A stretch of 40,814 nt of DNA from Hyphomicrobiales bacterium (lineage in GTDB: Bacteria > Pseudomonadota > Alphaproteobacteria > Rhizobiales > Rhizobiaceae). The notes beneath the pieces were generated by a model. It had not been told where the DNA came from, ran no database searches, and saw only the letters and a list, made by a program, of their open reading frames with translations. The position numbers and the translations under genes were made by a program. The DNA lies in NCBI GenBank assembly GCA_900472605.1, contig UCJD01000040.1:1-40814 (forward strand), read 5' to 3'. This document shows positions 17,096 to 24,209 of the stretch, piece after piece. How positions within the stretch are numbered: the stretch's first letter is position 1; each line of letters opens with the position of its first letter.

Positions 17096-17752
17096 GTGCT
17101 CGGCAAGGTCTCTCGTCTTATCGCTTCCGTATCCTTCGCGGCTGTTCTGGTTGGCTGCAACTCGCTCGGGATGGGCGGTGGAGACTCTAAGACGGCGGAA
17201 CAGGCACCCTCTGGCGGCACAGGTCAGATCATGCCGATGTCGCCGGCCAACCCGTCGTCCAACGACCCGTCGATCGGCACCGCCACCACCGCCTCGGGAA
17301 CTCAGGCGCGCGTCGTTCAGGGGGCTTGCCCGACCATCTACATGAAGGACGCCGAGGCGATCTACTACCGCTATGCTGGCGGCGCGAAGACCGGGGAGCC
17401 CGACAAGCTCTCTTTCCAGGCTTCGATCGGCAACTACACGCGCCAGTGCACGCTGAACGATCAGAATCTCGTCATGACCGTCGTGGCGCAGCTGCGCATC
17501 GTCGCCGGTCCGGCCGGCGCCTCGGGCAGCGTCACGCTGCCGGTCCGCATCACCGTGCTCGACGGCGAGGACGCGCTCTATTCCGAAGTCACGAACTTCC
17601 CCGCCCAGATCGATCCGAACGGCGCGACCCAGGTCCTGTTCCGCAAGGACGACATCAAGCTGCCCGTCGGCTCCGGCGCGCTCGTCCGCGTCAACGTCGG
17701 CTTCGACCAGGGCGCGCCTGCCAAGGGTAAGGGCAAGAAGAAGTCCAGCTAA
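17096..17752 (+). CDS. Putative lipoprotein of unknown function
   Basis: 218 aa from GTG 17096, which follows GAGGGTGGA by six bases. Seen: a short signal peptide with Lys4 and Arg7 and a lipobox LVGC giving Cys21 as the lipidated residue, then a Ser/Thr/Pro/Gly-rich linker (to about residue 75), then a beta-rich domain with two more cysteines (GACPTIYMKDAEAIYYRY and YTRQCTLNDQ) that could form a disulphide, and a Lys-rich tail KGKGKKKSS. The longer open frame starting at 16922 would lack a signal. It is divergent from thrC. I recognise no named family; outer-membrane or periplasmic anchoring is inferred. Confidence 0.8.
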   Translation: MLGKVSRLIASVSFAAVLVGCNSLGMGGGDSKTAEQAPSGGTGQIMPMSPANPSSNDPSIGTATTASGTQARVVQGACPTIYMKDAEAIYYRYAGGAKTGEPDKLSFQASIGNYTRQCTLNDQNLVMTVVAQLRIVAGPAGASGSVTLPVRITVLDGEDALYSEVTNFPAQIDPNGATQVLFRKDDIKLPVGSGALVRVNVGFDQGAPAKGKGKKKSS

Positions 17753-17820
17753 GGTTTGGGGGTAGGGGATCTAGCGGGGCTACGCAGCAAAACGCCCAAG
17801 CCCATTCCCTCAATCCAAAC

Positions 17821-18510
17821 TCAGGCGACGCCTTCCCATTCCGCCAGCGCCGCGACCACACCCGGCAGATCCGCCATGCGTGAGATCACCGTCTCGGCAC
17901 CCCCATCGGTCAACCGGTCGGCGTGCGAGGGGTAGGTATGCGAGGCGCCGGTGAAGCCGATCACCCGCATGCCGGCGGCGCGCGCCGCATGAACGCCATG
18001 CACGGAATCCTCGACCACCACGCAGCGCGACGGCGAAGCGCCCATCTGCTTGGCGCCGTGCAGGAAGATGTCGGGCTTTGGCTTGACGCGGTCGGCGCCG
18101 AGGTCCTTGGCCGAGAAGATGTTCGGCCCGAAGAACTGGCTGAGCCCTACCTTGGAAAGCATCATGGCAAGCCGCGCGCTCGAGGAGTTCGAGCAGATGC
18201 AGCGCTTGAGGTCGATGCGCTTGATGGCCGCCTCGACGCCGGCAATCGCCTGCACGTCGGACGCAAGGCGCATGTCGAGCAGCTTCTCAGACTTGTCGAG
18301 CAGCGAGGCAGAGAGCGGAATGCTGGCGTCGCGCTCCACTTCCATGAGGATGTTCTGCCAGGTCATGCCGGAGAACCGCTCACCCATCTCCTCGATGCTG
18401 ATGGGGTAGCCGGCCTCCGTCAGAAGCTTGGACTCGACGTCCGCCGCGATGATTTCGGAATCGACCAGAACACCGTCGCAGTCGAAAAGGATGAGGTCGA
18501 AGCCATTCAT
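17821..18510 (-). CDS. HAD-superfamily phosphatase (subfamily IA)
   Basis: 229 aa. Seen: motif I FDCDGVLVDSE with nucleophile Asp10 and Asp12, motif II CSNSSS, motif III KPKPDIFLHGAKQMG, and motif IV VVVEDSVHGVHAARAAGM. A helical cap lies between motif I and II, as in beta-phosphoglucomutase/YieH-like enzymes that dephosphorylate small sugar phosphates. The substrate is not determined by sequence. Start: ATG 18510, ten bases after AAGG; an upstream TTG (18519) is in frame. It converges with the lipoprotein gene and is divergent from bioR. Confidence 0.88.
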   Translation of the reverse strand: MNGFDLILFDCDGVLVDSEIIAADVESKLLTEAGYPISIEEMGERFSGMTWQNILMEVERDASIPLSASLLDKSEKLLDMRLASDVQAIAGVEAAIKRIDLKRCICSNSSSARLAMMLSKVGLSQFFGPNIFSAKDLGADRVKPKPDIFLHGAKQMGASPSRCVVVEDSVHGVHAARAAGMRVIGFTGASHTYPSHADRLTDGGAETVISRMADLPGVVAALAEWEGVA

Positions 18511-18686
18511 GTCTATCAAGCCTTGTTGGGGGATGCTGCGGCTTTACACGATGCCTCGCCCGATCTCAACCGGCCGGGTGTCATGGCTGGCCTGCGGGTG
18601 TTGGGTGGCTAGGGTTGCGCTCAATTGAAATGCCTGCGGATGCAGGCGCTTGCCGCCTCGACAAGCCATGGCTCGCCCTCTAATGG

Positions 18687-19364
18687 ATGAACATGGCCAA
18701 GGAACCGGAAGACACAATCGCAAGCCGCATCAGCCGCGTGCTCGCCGACCGCATCGTTCGCGGTGAACTGCCGGCCGGCTTCCGTCTGCGCCAGGATCAT
18801 ATCGCCGAGGAATTCGGTGCAAGCCATGTGCCGGTGCGCGAAGCCTTCCGCCGGCTGGAGGCGCAGGGGCTGGCGATCAGCGAGCCGCGTCGCGGCGTGC
18901 GCGTTGCCTCCTTCGACATCAAGGAAGTACGCGAGGTGGCCGAGATGCGGGCTGCACTCGAAGTCCTGGCGATGCGCCACGCCGCCAAGCACTTGACGCC
19001 AGCGATCCTCGATGCGGCCGAAGAGGCGACCCGCGAGGGCGATGCCGCAGCAGACGTCCATGCCTGGGAGGAGGCCAACCGCCGCTTCCACCGCCTGATC
19101 CTCGCGCCCTGCAACATGAGCCGCCTGCTCGCCTCGATCGACGATCTCCACGCCGCCAGTGCCCGCTTCCTGTTTTCCGCCTGGCGCTCCGGCTGGGAAA
19201 AGCGCACCGATCACGACCATCGCGCCATCCTCGTGGCCTTGCGCCAGGGCAGGGCGGAAGAGGCGGCCGGCATCCTGGAGCGCCATGTCCAGTGGATCGG
19301 CCGAGCCCCGAAATCCACGCGTAAGGGTGGCGAAAGCGCCGAAGCCTTCGCCATTGTCGGCTGA
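18687..19364 (+). CDS. bioR: GntR-family biotin regulator BioR
   Basis: 225 aa. Seen: a winged helix-turn-helix at about residues 12-75 (DRIVRGELPAGFRLRQDHIA, ASHVPVREAFRRLEAQGL, EPRRGVRVASF) followed by an all-helical FCD ligand domain. FCD/FadR-type GntR proteins are numerous, but identity as BioR is strongly supported by two perfect TTATMKATAA boxes between this gene and bioY. BioR represses biotin synthesis and uptake genes in many alphaproteobacteria. Start ATG 18687, or ATG 18693 (GGA six bases before). No BioR box is seen upstream of this gene (18511-18686), so direct autorepression is not apparent. Confidence 0.85.
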   Translation: MNMAKEPEDTIASRISRVLADRIVRGELPAGFRLRQDHIAEEFGASHVPVREAFRRLEAQGLAISEPRRGVRVASFDIKEVREVAEMRAALEVLAMRHAAKHLTPAILDAAEEATREGDAAADVHAWEEANRRFHRLILAPCNMSRLLASIDDLHAASARFLFSAWRSGWEKRTDHDHRAILVALRQGRAEEAAGILERHVQWIGRAPKSTRKGGESAEAFAIVG

Positions 19365-19374
19365 TTTTCAAAAA

Positions 19375-19384
19375 TTATAGATAA
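19375..19384. promoter_or_regulatory. BioR box 1
   Basis: TTATAGATAA, exact match to the known BioR consensus TTATMKATAA, flanked by AAA and TTT (19372-19387). It begins 11 bases after the bioR stop codon and is the reverse complement of box 2, 16 of 16 bases including the flanks. Confidence 0.85.
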
Positions 19385-19538
19385 TTTATGGGCGGTGCAA
19401 ATACCGTGGAAATGCGCGCTATCCTGCCCGTATTTGTGCGCGATCGTCTGCTTGATCCTGCTGATCCACTGCGCAATCGCATGGTGCCCGCTTGCCATTG
19501 CGAAAAATCTCTCTCATAAAATAGATGGGAATCAAAAA

Positions 19539-19548
19539 TTATCTATAA
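19539..19548. promoter_or_regulatory. BioR box 2
   Basis: TTATCTATAA, exact match to the BioR consensus in the opposite orientation to box 1, with AAA/TTT flanks. It ends 17 bases before the bioY start codon and directly abuts its ribosome-binding site (GAGAAGGAG), so bound BioR would cover the leader or promoter of bioY. Box centres are 164 bp apart. Confidence 0.88.
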
Positions 19549-19565
19549 TTTGAGAAGGAGAGTTC

Positions 19566-20144
19566 ATGTCCCTGTTCGATCAATCGTCCGACTTCCGTTT
19601 CGACCCGCTGCGCCTCGCCGCCCGCCCAGCCGCCATCAAGGCCGTCTTCGTGTTCGCAGGCACGCTTGTGTTGGCGCTCGCCTCGCAGATTTCGGTCCCT
19701 ATGGTGCCGGTGCCGATCACCATGCAGACTTTCGCGGTAACCATGATCGGCGCGCTCTATGGCTGGCGTCTCGGCGCGGCGACGGTTCTCGCCTGGCTTG
19801 CGGAGGCGGCCATGGGCTTTCCGGTTCTGGCTGGCGGCGCCGGCGGTCTCGCCCACTTCGCCGGCCCGACGGCGGGCTATCTCGCATCCTTCCCTGTGAT
19901 CGCGGCCCTTGCCGGCTGGCTTGCCGCGCGCGGCTGGACCGGTGATCGGGTCATCCGCAGCTTCGCGGCTCACTTCGCCGCCAATGTCCTTTGCCTGGCG
20001 ATCGGCGGCCTGTGGCTCGCAAACCTGCTCGGCATGGAAAAGGCATGGCTGCTCGGCGTCGCCCCGTTCATTCTCGGCGCGGTGCTGAAGTCGGCGCTGG
20101 CGGCCGCCGTCCTGAAGGGTATCAGGATTTACACCGGCCGCTGA
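19566..20144 (+). CDS. bioY: Biotin transporter substrate-binding component BioY
   Basis: 192 aa, six predicted membrane helices. Seen: the BioY signature region with ISVPMVPVPITMQTFAVTMI (about residues 42-61), GALYGWRLGAATVLAWLAEA, and the substrate-binding AGGAGGLAHFAGPTAGYLASF. BioY is the S component of the biotin ECF transporter and can act with or without BioMN; no bioM or bioN lies nearby. AAGGAG precedes ATG by six bases. Its stop is one base before the GTG start of the DUF1284 gene, so the two are co-translated. Regulation by BioR is very likely from the adjoining boxes. Confidence 0.95.
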   Translation: MSLFDQSSDFRFDPLRLAARPAAIKAVFVFAGTLVLALASQISVPMVPVPITMQTFAVTMIGALYGWRLGAATVLAWLAEAAMGFPVLAGGAGGLAHFAGPTAGYLASFPVIAALAGWLAARGWTGDRVIRSFAAHFAANVLCLAIGGLWLANLLGMEKAWLLGVAPFILGAVLKSALAAAVLKGIRIYTGR

Positions 20145-20145
20145 A

Positions 20146-20571
20146 GTGACCGTTCATCTGCGCGCCCATCACCTGCTCTGCATGCTGACCTTCGTCGGTG
20201 AAGGCTACACGCCCGCCTTCACCGAGAATTACATCCGCATCGCCCGGCGCCTGTCGTCGGGCGAGGAGATCGAGCTGGTCGACGGCCCCGACGATATCTG
20301 CGCGCCGCTGCTCTCAGGAGCGGCGGCGCATTGCCACAACGAAAGCGTCGTGGCGCGCGACGAGGCGGCCGCCGAGGCCGTCGGCCGTCTGTTGGGAGTT
20401 GCGGTCGGGAAGGGCACGCGCATCCGTCCCGATGCGACGCTATTGAAGCGCCTCCGTCGCAATTTCGCGCTCGGCACGATCAGGAAGGCCTGCGGCGAGT
20501 GCGAGTGGAGCGAACTCTGCGGCCATGTCGCCGAGCGCGGTTTTGCCGATGTGCTGGTCGCGCCGGGCTGA
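20146..20571 (+). CDS. DUF1284 family Cys-rich protein, coupled to bioY
   Basis: 141 aa starting at GTG 20146, one base after the bioY stop. Seen: the DUF1284 opening HLRAHHLLCMLTFVGEGYTP, then six cysteines at 12, 52, 63, 116, 119 and 125 (DDICAPL, AHCHNE, ACGECEWSELC), plus His8/His9. The pattern suggests an iron-sulfur or zinc site; DUF1284 has been viewed as a possible iron-binding family, but no function is established. No membrane segment or signal peptide. Position makes it part of the BioR-controlled unit. A link to biotin use, e.g. the iron-sulfur step of biotin synthase, is speculation. Confidence 0.82.
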   Translation: MTVHLRAHHLLCMLTFVGEGYTPAFTENYIRIARRLSSGEEIELVDGPDDICAPLLSGAAAHCHNESVVARDEAAAEAVGRLLGVAVGKGTRIRPDATLLKRLRRNFALGTIRKACGECEWSELCGHVAERGFADVLVAPG

Positions 20572-20590
20572 AACATACGCAAAAACAAGC

Positions 20591-20615
20591 GCCTGAAGCG
20601 CGTCGTGCTTCAGGC
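20591..20615. terminator. Bidirectional hairpin between converging genes
   Basis: Perfect 9-bp GCCTGAAGC/GCTTCAGGC with a seven-base loop, 20 bases after the DUF1284 stop and overlapping the last codons of the convergent ArsR gene. There is no clear T run on the plus strand; on the minus strand it is followed by TTGTTTTT, which fits termination of the ArsR transcript. Confidence 0.65.
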
Positions 20616-21308
20616 CGCGACTGGCGTCTCCACCGGAAAAAGCGCCAGGAAATGCCGCTCGCCATCAGGCGAAAAGATGACCGAGCGGCTGCCTGCAGTG
20701 CGCCGCGCCCATCCCTTGTCGAAGAATGTTGCAAGCAGCGCCTTGCCGAGGCTGCCGGCCAGATGTGCTCGCCGCTCGCTCCAATCCAGGCACGAGCGGC
20801 AGAGCGGGCGACGCGAAGCCTTGAGGTCGGCGACATCGATGCCGATGCACTTGAACGTCTCCTCGCCCTTTGCGCCGATAGCCAGCCCGTCGCCCACGGC
20901 GTCGATCGCCCCGGTGGCGACGAGGCTGTCCAGCATCCGCACCCCGTAATCGCCGGCCAGATGGTCGTAGCAGACCCGTGCCTTGCGAAGCGCCGGTTCC
21001 TTCGGCCCCGGCTGGTGGCGCAGGTGCCCGCGCCCGGCGGCAAAGCCCATGATGCTTTCGAGCAGCTTGCCCACCGCATCGTCGGCCAGCGTGAAATAGC
21101 GATGCCGCCCCTGCTTGCGTTGCGCCAGCAGGCGTCCGGCCTCGAGCTTGGCCAGATGCGTACTCGCCGTCTGCAGCGTAATGCCGCCCGCTGCCGCCAG
21201 TTCCGTCGCCGTCAGCGCCTTGCCGCCCATCAGCGCCGTCAGCATGTTGGCGCGGGCGGGGTCGCCGATCAGCGCGCCGATCTGAGCGATATCAGGTCCT
21301 TCCTTCAC
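20610..21308 (-). CDS. ArsR-family transcriptional regulator with C-terminal Cys motif
   Basis: 232 aa. The N-terminal ~90 residues are an ArsR winged helix (DPARANMLTALMGGKALTATELA, GITLQTASTHLAKLEAGRLL, KQGRHRYFTL wing). The ~140-residue C-terminal domain carries VCYDHLAGDYGVRMLDSL and RPLCRSCLDWSERRAHLAGSLG, a combination found in a distinct group of long ArsR-like regulators; the CxxC could bind metal or sense redox state. Start is GTG 21308, seven bases after GAGGAG. It is divergent from the NIPSNAP/ABM pair, with a palindrome between them, so it most likely represses that pair and itself. The inducer is unknown. Confidence 0.88.
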   Translation of the reverse strand: MKEGPDIAQIGALIGDPARANMLTALMGGKALTATELAAAGGITLQTASTHLAKLEAGRLLAQRKQGRHRYFTLADDAVGKLLESIMGFAAGRGHLRHQPGPKEPALRKARVCYDHLAGDYGVRMLDSLVATGAIDAVGDGLAIGAKGEETFKCIGIDVADLKASRRPLCRSCLDWSERRAHLAGSLGKALLATFFDKGWARRTAGSRSVIFSPDGERHFLALFPVETPVAA

Positions 21309-21336
21309 GGCTCATCTCCTCAGGATTTCATCTTCC

Positions 21337-21360
21337 ATACTTCGACCGTAGCCGAAGCAT
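21337..21360. promoter_or_regulatory. Candidate ArsR operator
   Basis: A 24-bp imperfect dyad centred at 21348/21349, with 8 of 12 positions symmetric and strongest arms CTTCG (21340-21344) and CGAAG (21353-21357). It is the only clear dyad in the 100-base divergent gap, which fits an ArsR dimer site overlapping both promoters. Confidence 0.55.
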
Positions 21361-21409
21361 CTCCGTCCCGCAACATGGCAAAACCATCCTGCACTCAAGG
21401 AGAAAAAAG

Positions 21410-21739
21410 ATGATCACCTGCTTCATCCGCTACGAAATCGACGCGTTCAAAAAGGATGCCTTCGGCGAATACGCGCGCAACTGGGGCCAGGCCATTCCCC
21501 GCAACGGCGCCGATCTCATCGGCTATTTCGCCCCGCACGAGGGGTCGGCGACCACGGCCTACGGCGTCTACAACATCGAAAGCCTCGCCGCCTACGAAGC
21601 CTACCGCGCCCGCCTTGCCGCCGATCCGCTCGGCCGCGAGAACTATGAATTCGCCAGCCGCGAACGCTTCATCCTCAAGGAAGACCGCATCTTCCTGCGC
21701 AACGTCTCGCTTCCCCACGCCGCAAAGGTGCTGCCATGA
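21410..21739 (+). CDS. NIPSNAP family protein
   Basis: 109 aa, a dimeric alpha-beta-barrel fold. Seen: MITCFIRYEIDAFKKDAFGE, the FAPHEGSATTAYGVYNIESL core and FASRERFILKEDRIFL. NIPSNAP domains are small ferredoxin-like barrels; no general catalytic activity is known. AAGGAG precedes ATG by seven bases. Its stop overlaps the next ATG by four bases (21736-21739), so the two products are made in equal amounts and may act as a pair. Divergent from, and presumably regulated by, the ArsR protein. Confidence 0.87.
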   Translation: MITCFIRYEIDAFKKDAFGEYARNWGQAIPRNGADLIGYFAPHEGSATTAYGVYNIESLAAYEAYRARLAADPLGRENYEFASRERFILKEDRIFLRNVSLPHAAKVLP

Positions 21740-22089
21740 TCGCCGTCATCTTCGAAGTCTTGCCCTATATGGGCGAGCGCCACACCTATCTCGATCTCGC
21801 CGGTGAACTGCGCGCGGAATTGGAAAAGATGGATGGCTTCATCTCCATCGAGCGCTTCGAAAGCCTGACGCTGCGCGGCAAGCTGCTCTCGCTCTCCTTC
21901 TGGCGCGACGAGGAAGCGGTGAAACGCTGGCGCAACCTCGAATGCCACCGCGCCGCCCAATCCGCCGGCCGAGCCGGCATCTTCGCGGATTATCGTCTGC
22001 GGATCGGCCACGTGGTGCGTGATTACGGGATGAAGGAGCGGGACGAGGCGCCGGACGATAGCCGGGCGGTGCATGATCGGGTGGGCTGA
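21736..22089 (+). CDS. Antibiotic biosynthesis monooxygenase (ABM) domain protein
   Basis: 117 aa. Seen: MIAVIFEVLPYMGERHTYLD, the central GFISIERFESLTLRGKLLSLSFWRDEEAVKRW strand-turn-strand (given here as overlapping parts FISIERFESL and LSLSFWRDEEAV), and RIGHVVRDYG. ABM-fold proteins include cofactor-free oxygenases and haem-degrading enzymes, but many are uncharacterised. No obvious catalytic set marks a substrate. Start overlaps the NIPSNAP stop in ATGA. Together with NIPSNAP and ArsR it forms a compact detoxification-like locus; that reading is inference. Confidence 0.83.
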   Translation: MIAVIFEVLPYMGERHTYLDLAGELRAELEKMDGFISIERFESLTLRGKLLSLSFWRDEEAVKRWRNLECHRAAQSAGRAGIFADYRLRIGHVVRDYGMKERDEAPDDSRAVHDRVG

Positions 22090-22090
22090 C

Positions 22091-22576
22091 TTACGTGCGC
22101 TTGGTGGCTTGCAGTCGCTGTATCCGACGGCTGTCTTCGAGATGTCGCAGTAGATCCTGGAACCACCTTTTCGGCAGGGCTCCGATTACACAGCCGTCGA
22201 GATTTGGCCTGTCCGAAAGCCAGGAGGCGGGGCGCAGATCGGCACCTGCCCACACGAAGACGTTCAACTGATCAGTGTAAATCCAGGAGGGGCTGTCATC
22301 GAGCCCAAGATGCCTCTTGAGCTTTATCGGCACTTCGACCGCGCGTTGTGTGTCGGAGGGAGAGCTATGCGACATGCCCAGCACGTAGGTCAGGATTTCG
22401 TTGTCGCCTTGATCGCGGGAAAAGACGATCGCGGCCGGATAGACCTTGAAGCCATCCTCCCGATACTGGCTCTGGGAACGCCACAGGAATTCGTAGGCGA
22501 CCAGGCATCCAACGGGCGGACGAGACGGTATCTTCAAGGGATCAGCTCGGCCGTTTCGAAGGGCTGAGCTTTCCAT
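22091..22576 (-). CDS. Probable PemK/MazF-like toxin
   Basis: About 161 aa from ATG 22576 (other starts: ATG 22582). Seen: PPVGCLVAYEFLWRSQSQYR, GFKVYPAAIVFSRDQGDNEIL, VLGMSHSSPSDTQRAVEVP, KRHLGLDDSPSWIYTDQLNVFVW. This order (G-x-x-Y-x-FLW, RPA-like strand, THSPP-like turn, HLGLDD, W-x-T) recalls a group of alphaproteobacterial proteins called plasmid-maintenance PemK-like, which would cleave RNA. The match is from memory of the pattern. Its start overlaps the end of the 61-aa upstream ORF by ~35 bases, the usual antitoxin-toxin arrangement. Base composition looks less GC-rich than its neighbours. Convergent with the ABM gene, with only one base between stops. Confidence 0.6.
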   Translation of the reverse strand: MESSALRNGRADPLKIPSRPPVGCLVAYEFLWRSQSQYREDGFKVYPAAIVFSRDQGDNEILTYVLGMSHSSPSDTQRAVEVPIKLKRHLGLDDSPSWIYTDQLNVFVWAGADLRPASWLSDRPNLDGCVIGALPKRWFQDLLRHLEDSRRIQRLQATKRT

Positions 22577-22727
22577 CCTCATCAAGATCGTCAAGTTCGT
22601 AAGGCGCGTCGGTTTCAACGCGCGCACTGCGGATCAGCCGAATTTCTTCGTCGGTCAGCTCTCCCGCCAGAATGTTTTTCCGGGATGGTTGCTTACCTGA
22701 GCTTTCGGCTGCCTTGGTCGATCGCAT
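22542..22727 (-). CDS. Small acidic protein, putative antitoxin of PemK-like toxin
   Basis: 61 aa, basic N-terminus (RSTKAAESSGKQPSRKN) and acidic C-terminal half (ELTDEEIRL, YELDDLDEDGKL). The basic/acidic division fits a small antitoxin with a DNA-binding front and a toxin-binding tail, but no ribbon-helix-helix or AbrB motif is evident, so the role is inferred from position: it precedes and overlaps the PemK-like gene. AGGAG lies ten bases before ATG 22727. A short hairpin GCCCG/CGGGC (22765-22778) lies just upstream and might be an operator. Confidence 0.6.
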   Translation of the reverse strand: MRSTKAAESSGKQPSRKNILAGELTDEEIRLIRSARVETDAPYELDDLDEDGKLSPSKRPS

Positions 22728-22846
22728 CGCGTGTTCGCTCCTGAGAATTCAATCATAGGCAATGGCCCGCAAACGGGCAAGTGGGTCCCACTCCGCAGCC
22801 CTCGGCGATTTTATTTTCCCGAAATCGTACCCCGGTTCAGGCTTTG

Positions 22847-22866
22847 GTAACCAAGATGAGTAACCA
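22847..22866 (+). promoter_or_regulatory. Direct repeat GTAACCA upstream of ccrM
   Basis: GTAACCA occurs at 22847-22853 and again at 22860-22866, 13 bases apart, 44-63 bases before the ccrM start. Each copy resembles a CtrA half-site (TTAACC-like), but spacing is 13 rather than the canonical 11, so CtrA binding is only a possibility. No GANTC site lies in 22728-22910. Confidence 0.35.
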
Positions 22867-22909
22867 TAACAGACAGTAAAGAGCGTAACGTGTATGAGCG
22901 AGTTAAAAG

Positions 22910-24040
22910 ATGGCGTCAGTATTTCCGCTTGCCGATCTCAAGGCATCCGCACAGCCGGGTTCCTGGATCGACACGATCATCAAGGGCGATTGCGTTGCCG
23001 CTCTTGAGGCCCTCCCGACCCATTCCGTAGACGTCATTTTCGCCGATCCGCCCTATAACCTGCAATTGGGGGGCAACCTGCATCGTCCCGACCAGTCGCT
23101 GGTCGATGCGGTCGATGACGAGTGGGACCAGTTCGCTTCCTTCGAGGCCTATGATGCCTTTACCCGCGCCTGGCTGCTCGCCTGCCGCCGCGTGCTGAAG
23201 CCGACCGGCACGCTCTGGGTCATCGGCTCCTACCACAACATCTTCCGCGTCGGCGCCACGCTGCAGGATCTGAACTTCTGGATCCTCAACGACATCGTCT
23301 GGCGCAAGACCAACCCGATGCCGAACTTCAAGGGCCGCCGCTTCCAGAACGCGCACGAGACGATGATCTGGGCGAGCCCGAGCGCCAAGGCCAAGGGCTA
23401 CACCTTCAACTACGATGCGCTGAAGGCCTCCAACGACGACGTCCAGATGCGCTCCGACTGGCTGTTTCCGATCTGCAACGGCCACGAGCGCCTGAAGGGC
23501 GACGACGGCAAGAAGGTGCATCCGACGCAGAAGCCGGAAGCACTGCTCGCTCGCGTCATCATGGCCTCTTCGAAGCCCGGCGACATCATCCTCGATCCGT
23601 TCTTCGGCTCGGGCACGACTGGCGCCGTCGCCAAGCGCCTCGGCCGCCACTTCGTCGGCATCGAGCGCGAGCAGGATTATATCGACGCGGCATCCGCCCG
23701 CATCGAGGCGGTAGAGCCGCTGGGCAAGGCGGAGCTGACCGTCATGACCGGCAAGAAGCAGGAGGTCCGCGTGGCCTTCAACACGCTGGTCGAAAGCGGC
23801 CTCATCAAGCCCGGCCAGGTGCTGACCGACGCCAAGCGCCGCTACAGCGCCATCGTGCGCGCCGACGGCACCGTGACGGCGGGCGGCGAGGCGGGTTCGA
23901 TCCATCGAATGGGCGCAAAGGTCCAGGGTTTCGACGCATGCAATGGATGGACGTTCTGGCACTTCGACGATGGGCAATCCCTGCGCCCGATCGACGATCT
24001 CAGGGCCGTCATCCGCAGTGATCTGGCAAACGCGGGCTGA
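22910..24040 (+). CDS. ccrM: Cell-cycle-regulated DNA adenine methyltransferase (GANTC)
   Basis: 376 aa beta-class N6-adenine methyltransferase; methylates adenine in GANTC and coordinates the cell cycle in alphaproteobacteria. Seen: catalytic DPPYNLQLGG at about residues 46-55, IIKGDCVAAL before it, DIVWRKTNPMPNFKGRRFQNAHE, HPTQKPEALL, and the SAM-binding DPFFGSGTTGAVAKRLGR at about 229. The ~80-residue C-terminal extension (VRVAFNTLVESGLIKPGQVL...RADGTV) is the CcrM-specific DNA-recognition domain that separates it from HinfI-type restriction methylases. No restriction gene is adjacent. Start ATG 22910 has only a weak GAGCGAG site. In relatives the gene is essential and expressed late in the cycle. 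Confidence 0.97.
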   Translation: MASVFPLADLKASAQPGSWIDTIIKGDCVAALEALPTHSVDVIFADPPYNLQLGGNLHRPDQSLVDAVDDEWDQFASFEAYDAFTRAWLLACRRVLKPTGTLWVIGSYHNIFRVGATLQDLNFWILNDIVWRKTNPMPNFKGRRFQNAHETMIWASPSAKAKGYTFNYDALKASNDDVQMRSDWLFPICNGHERLKGDDGKKVHPTQKPEALLARVIMASSKPGDIILDPFFGSGTTGAVAKRLGRHFVGIEREQDYIDAASARIEAVEPLGKAELTVMTGKKQEVRVAFNTLVESGLIKPGQVLTDAKRRYSAIVRADGTVTAGGEAGSIHRMGAKVQGFDACNGWTFWHFDDGQSLRPIDDLRAVIRSDLANAG

Positions 24041-24111
24041 TCCGCAAAAGGCCCGATCGAGACTGCCGTCGACCGGTTTTTGTACCTCCAGTTGCGGAAG
24101 ACGGCAAAAGG

Positions 24112-24134
24112 CGCCCGGGATCATACCCCGGGCG
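24112..24134. terminator. Hairpin downstream of ccrM
   Basis: Perfect CGCCCGGG/CCCGGGCG stem (8 bp) with a seven-base loop, 72 bases after the ccrM stop. Followed by TCTTCGCGTTT. First of two tandem hairpins in the convergent gap. Confidence 0.65.
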
Positions 24135-24157
24135 TCTTCGCGTTTGCAGGCAAGCAA

Positions 24158-24185
24158 AAGACGCCCGGATCTCTCCGAGCGTCTT
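24158..24185. terminator. Second hairpin, bidirectional terminator
   Basis: AAGACGC/GCGTCTT with an inner CGG/CCG, followed by CGATTTT on the plus strand and preceded by CAAGCAAAAG (a T run on the minus strand). It can terminate both ccrM and the convergent membrane-protein gene ending at 24210. Its right arm shares GCGTCTTCG with the previous hairpin. Confidence 0.7.
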
Positions 24186-24209
24186 CGATTTTCGCAACTA
24201 TTAAACCAA

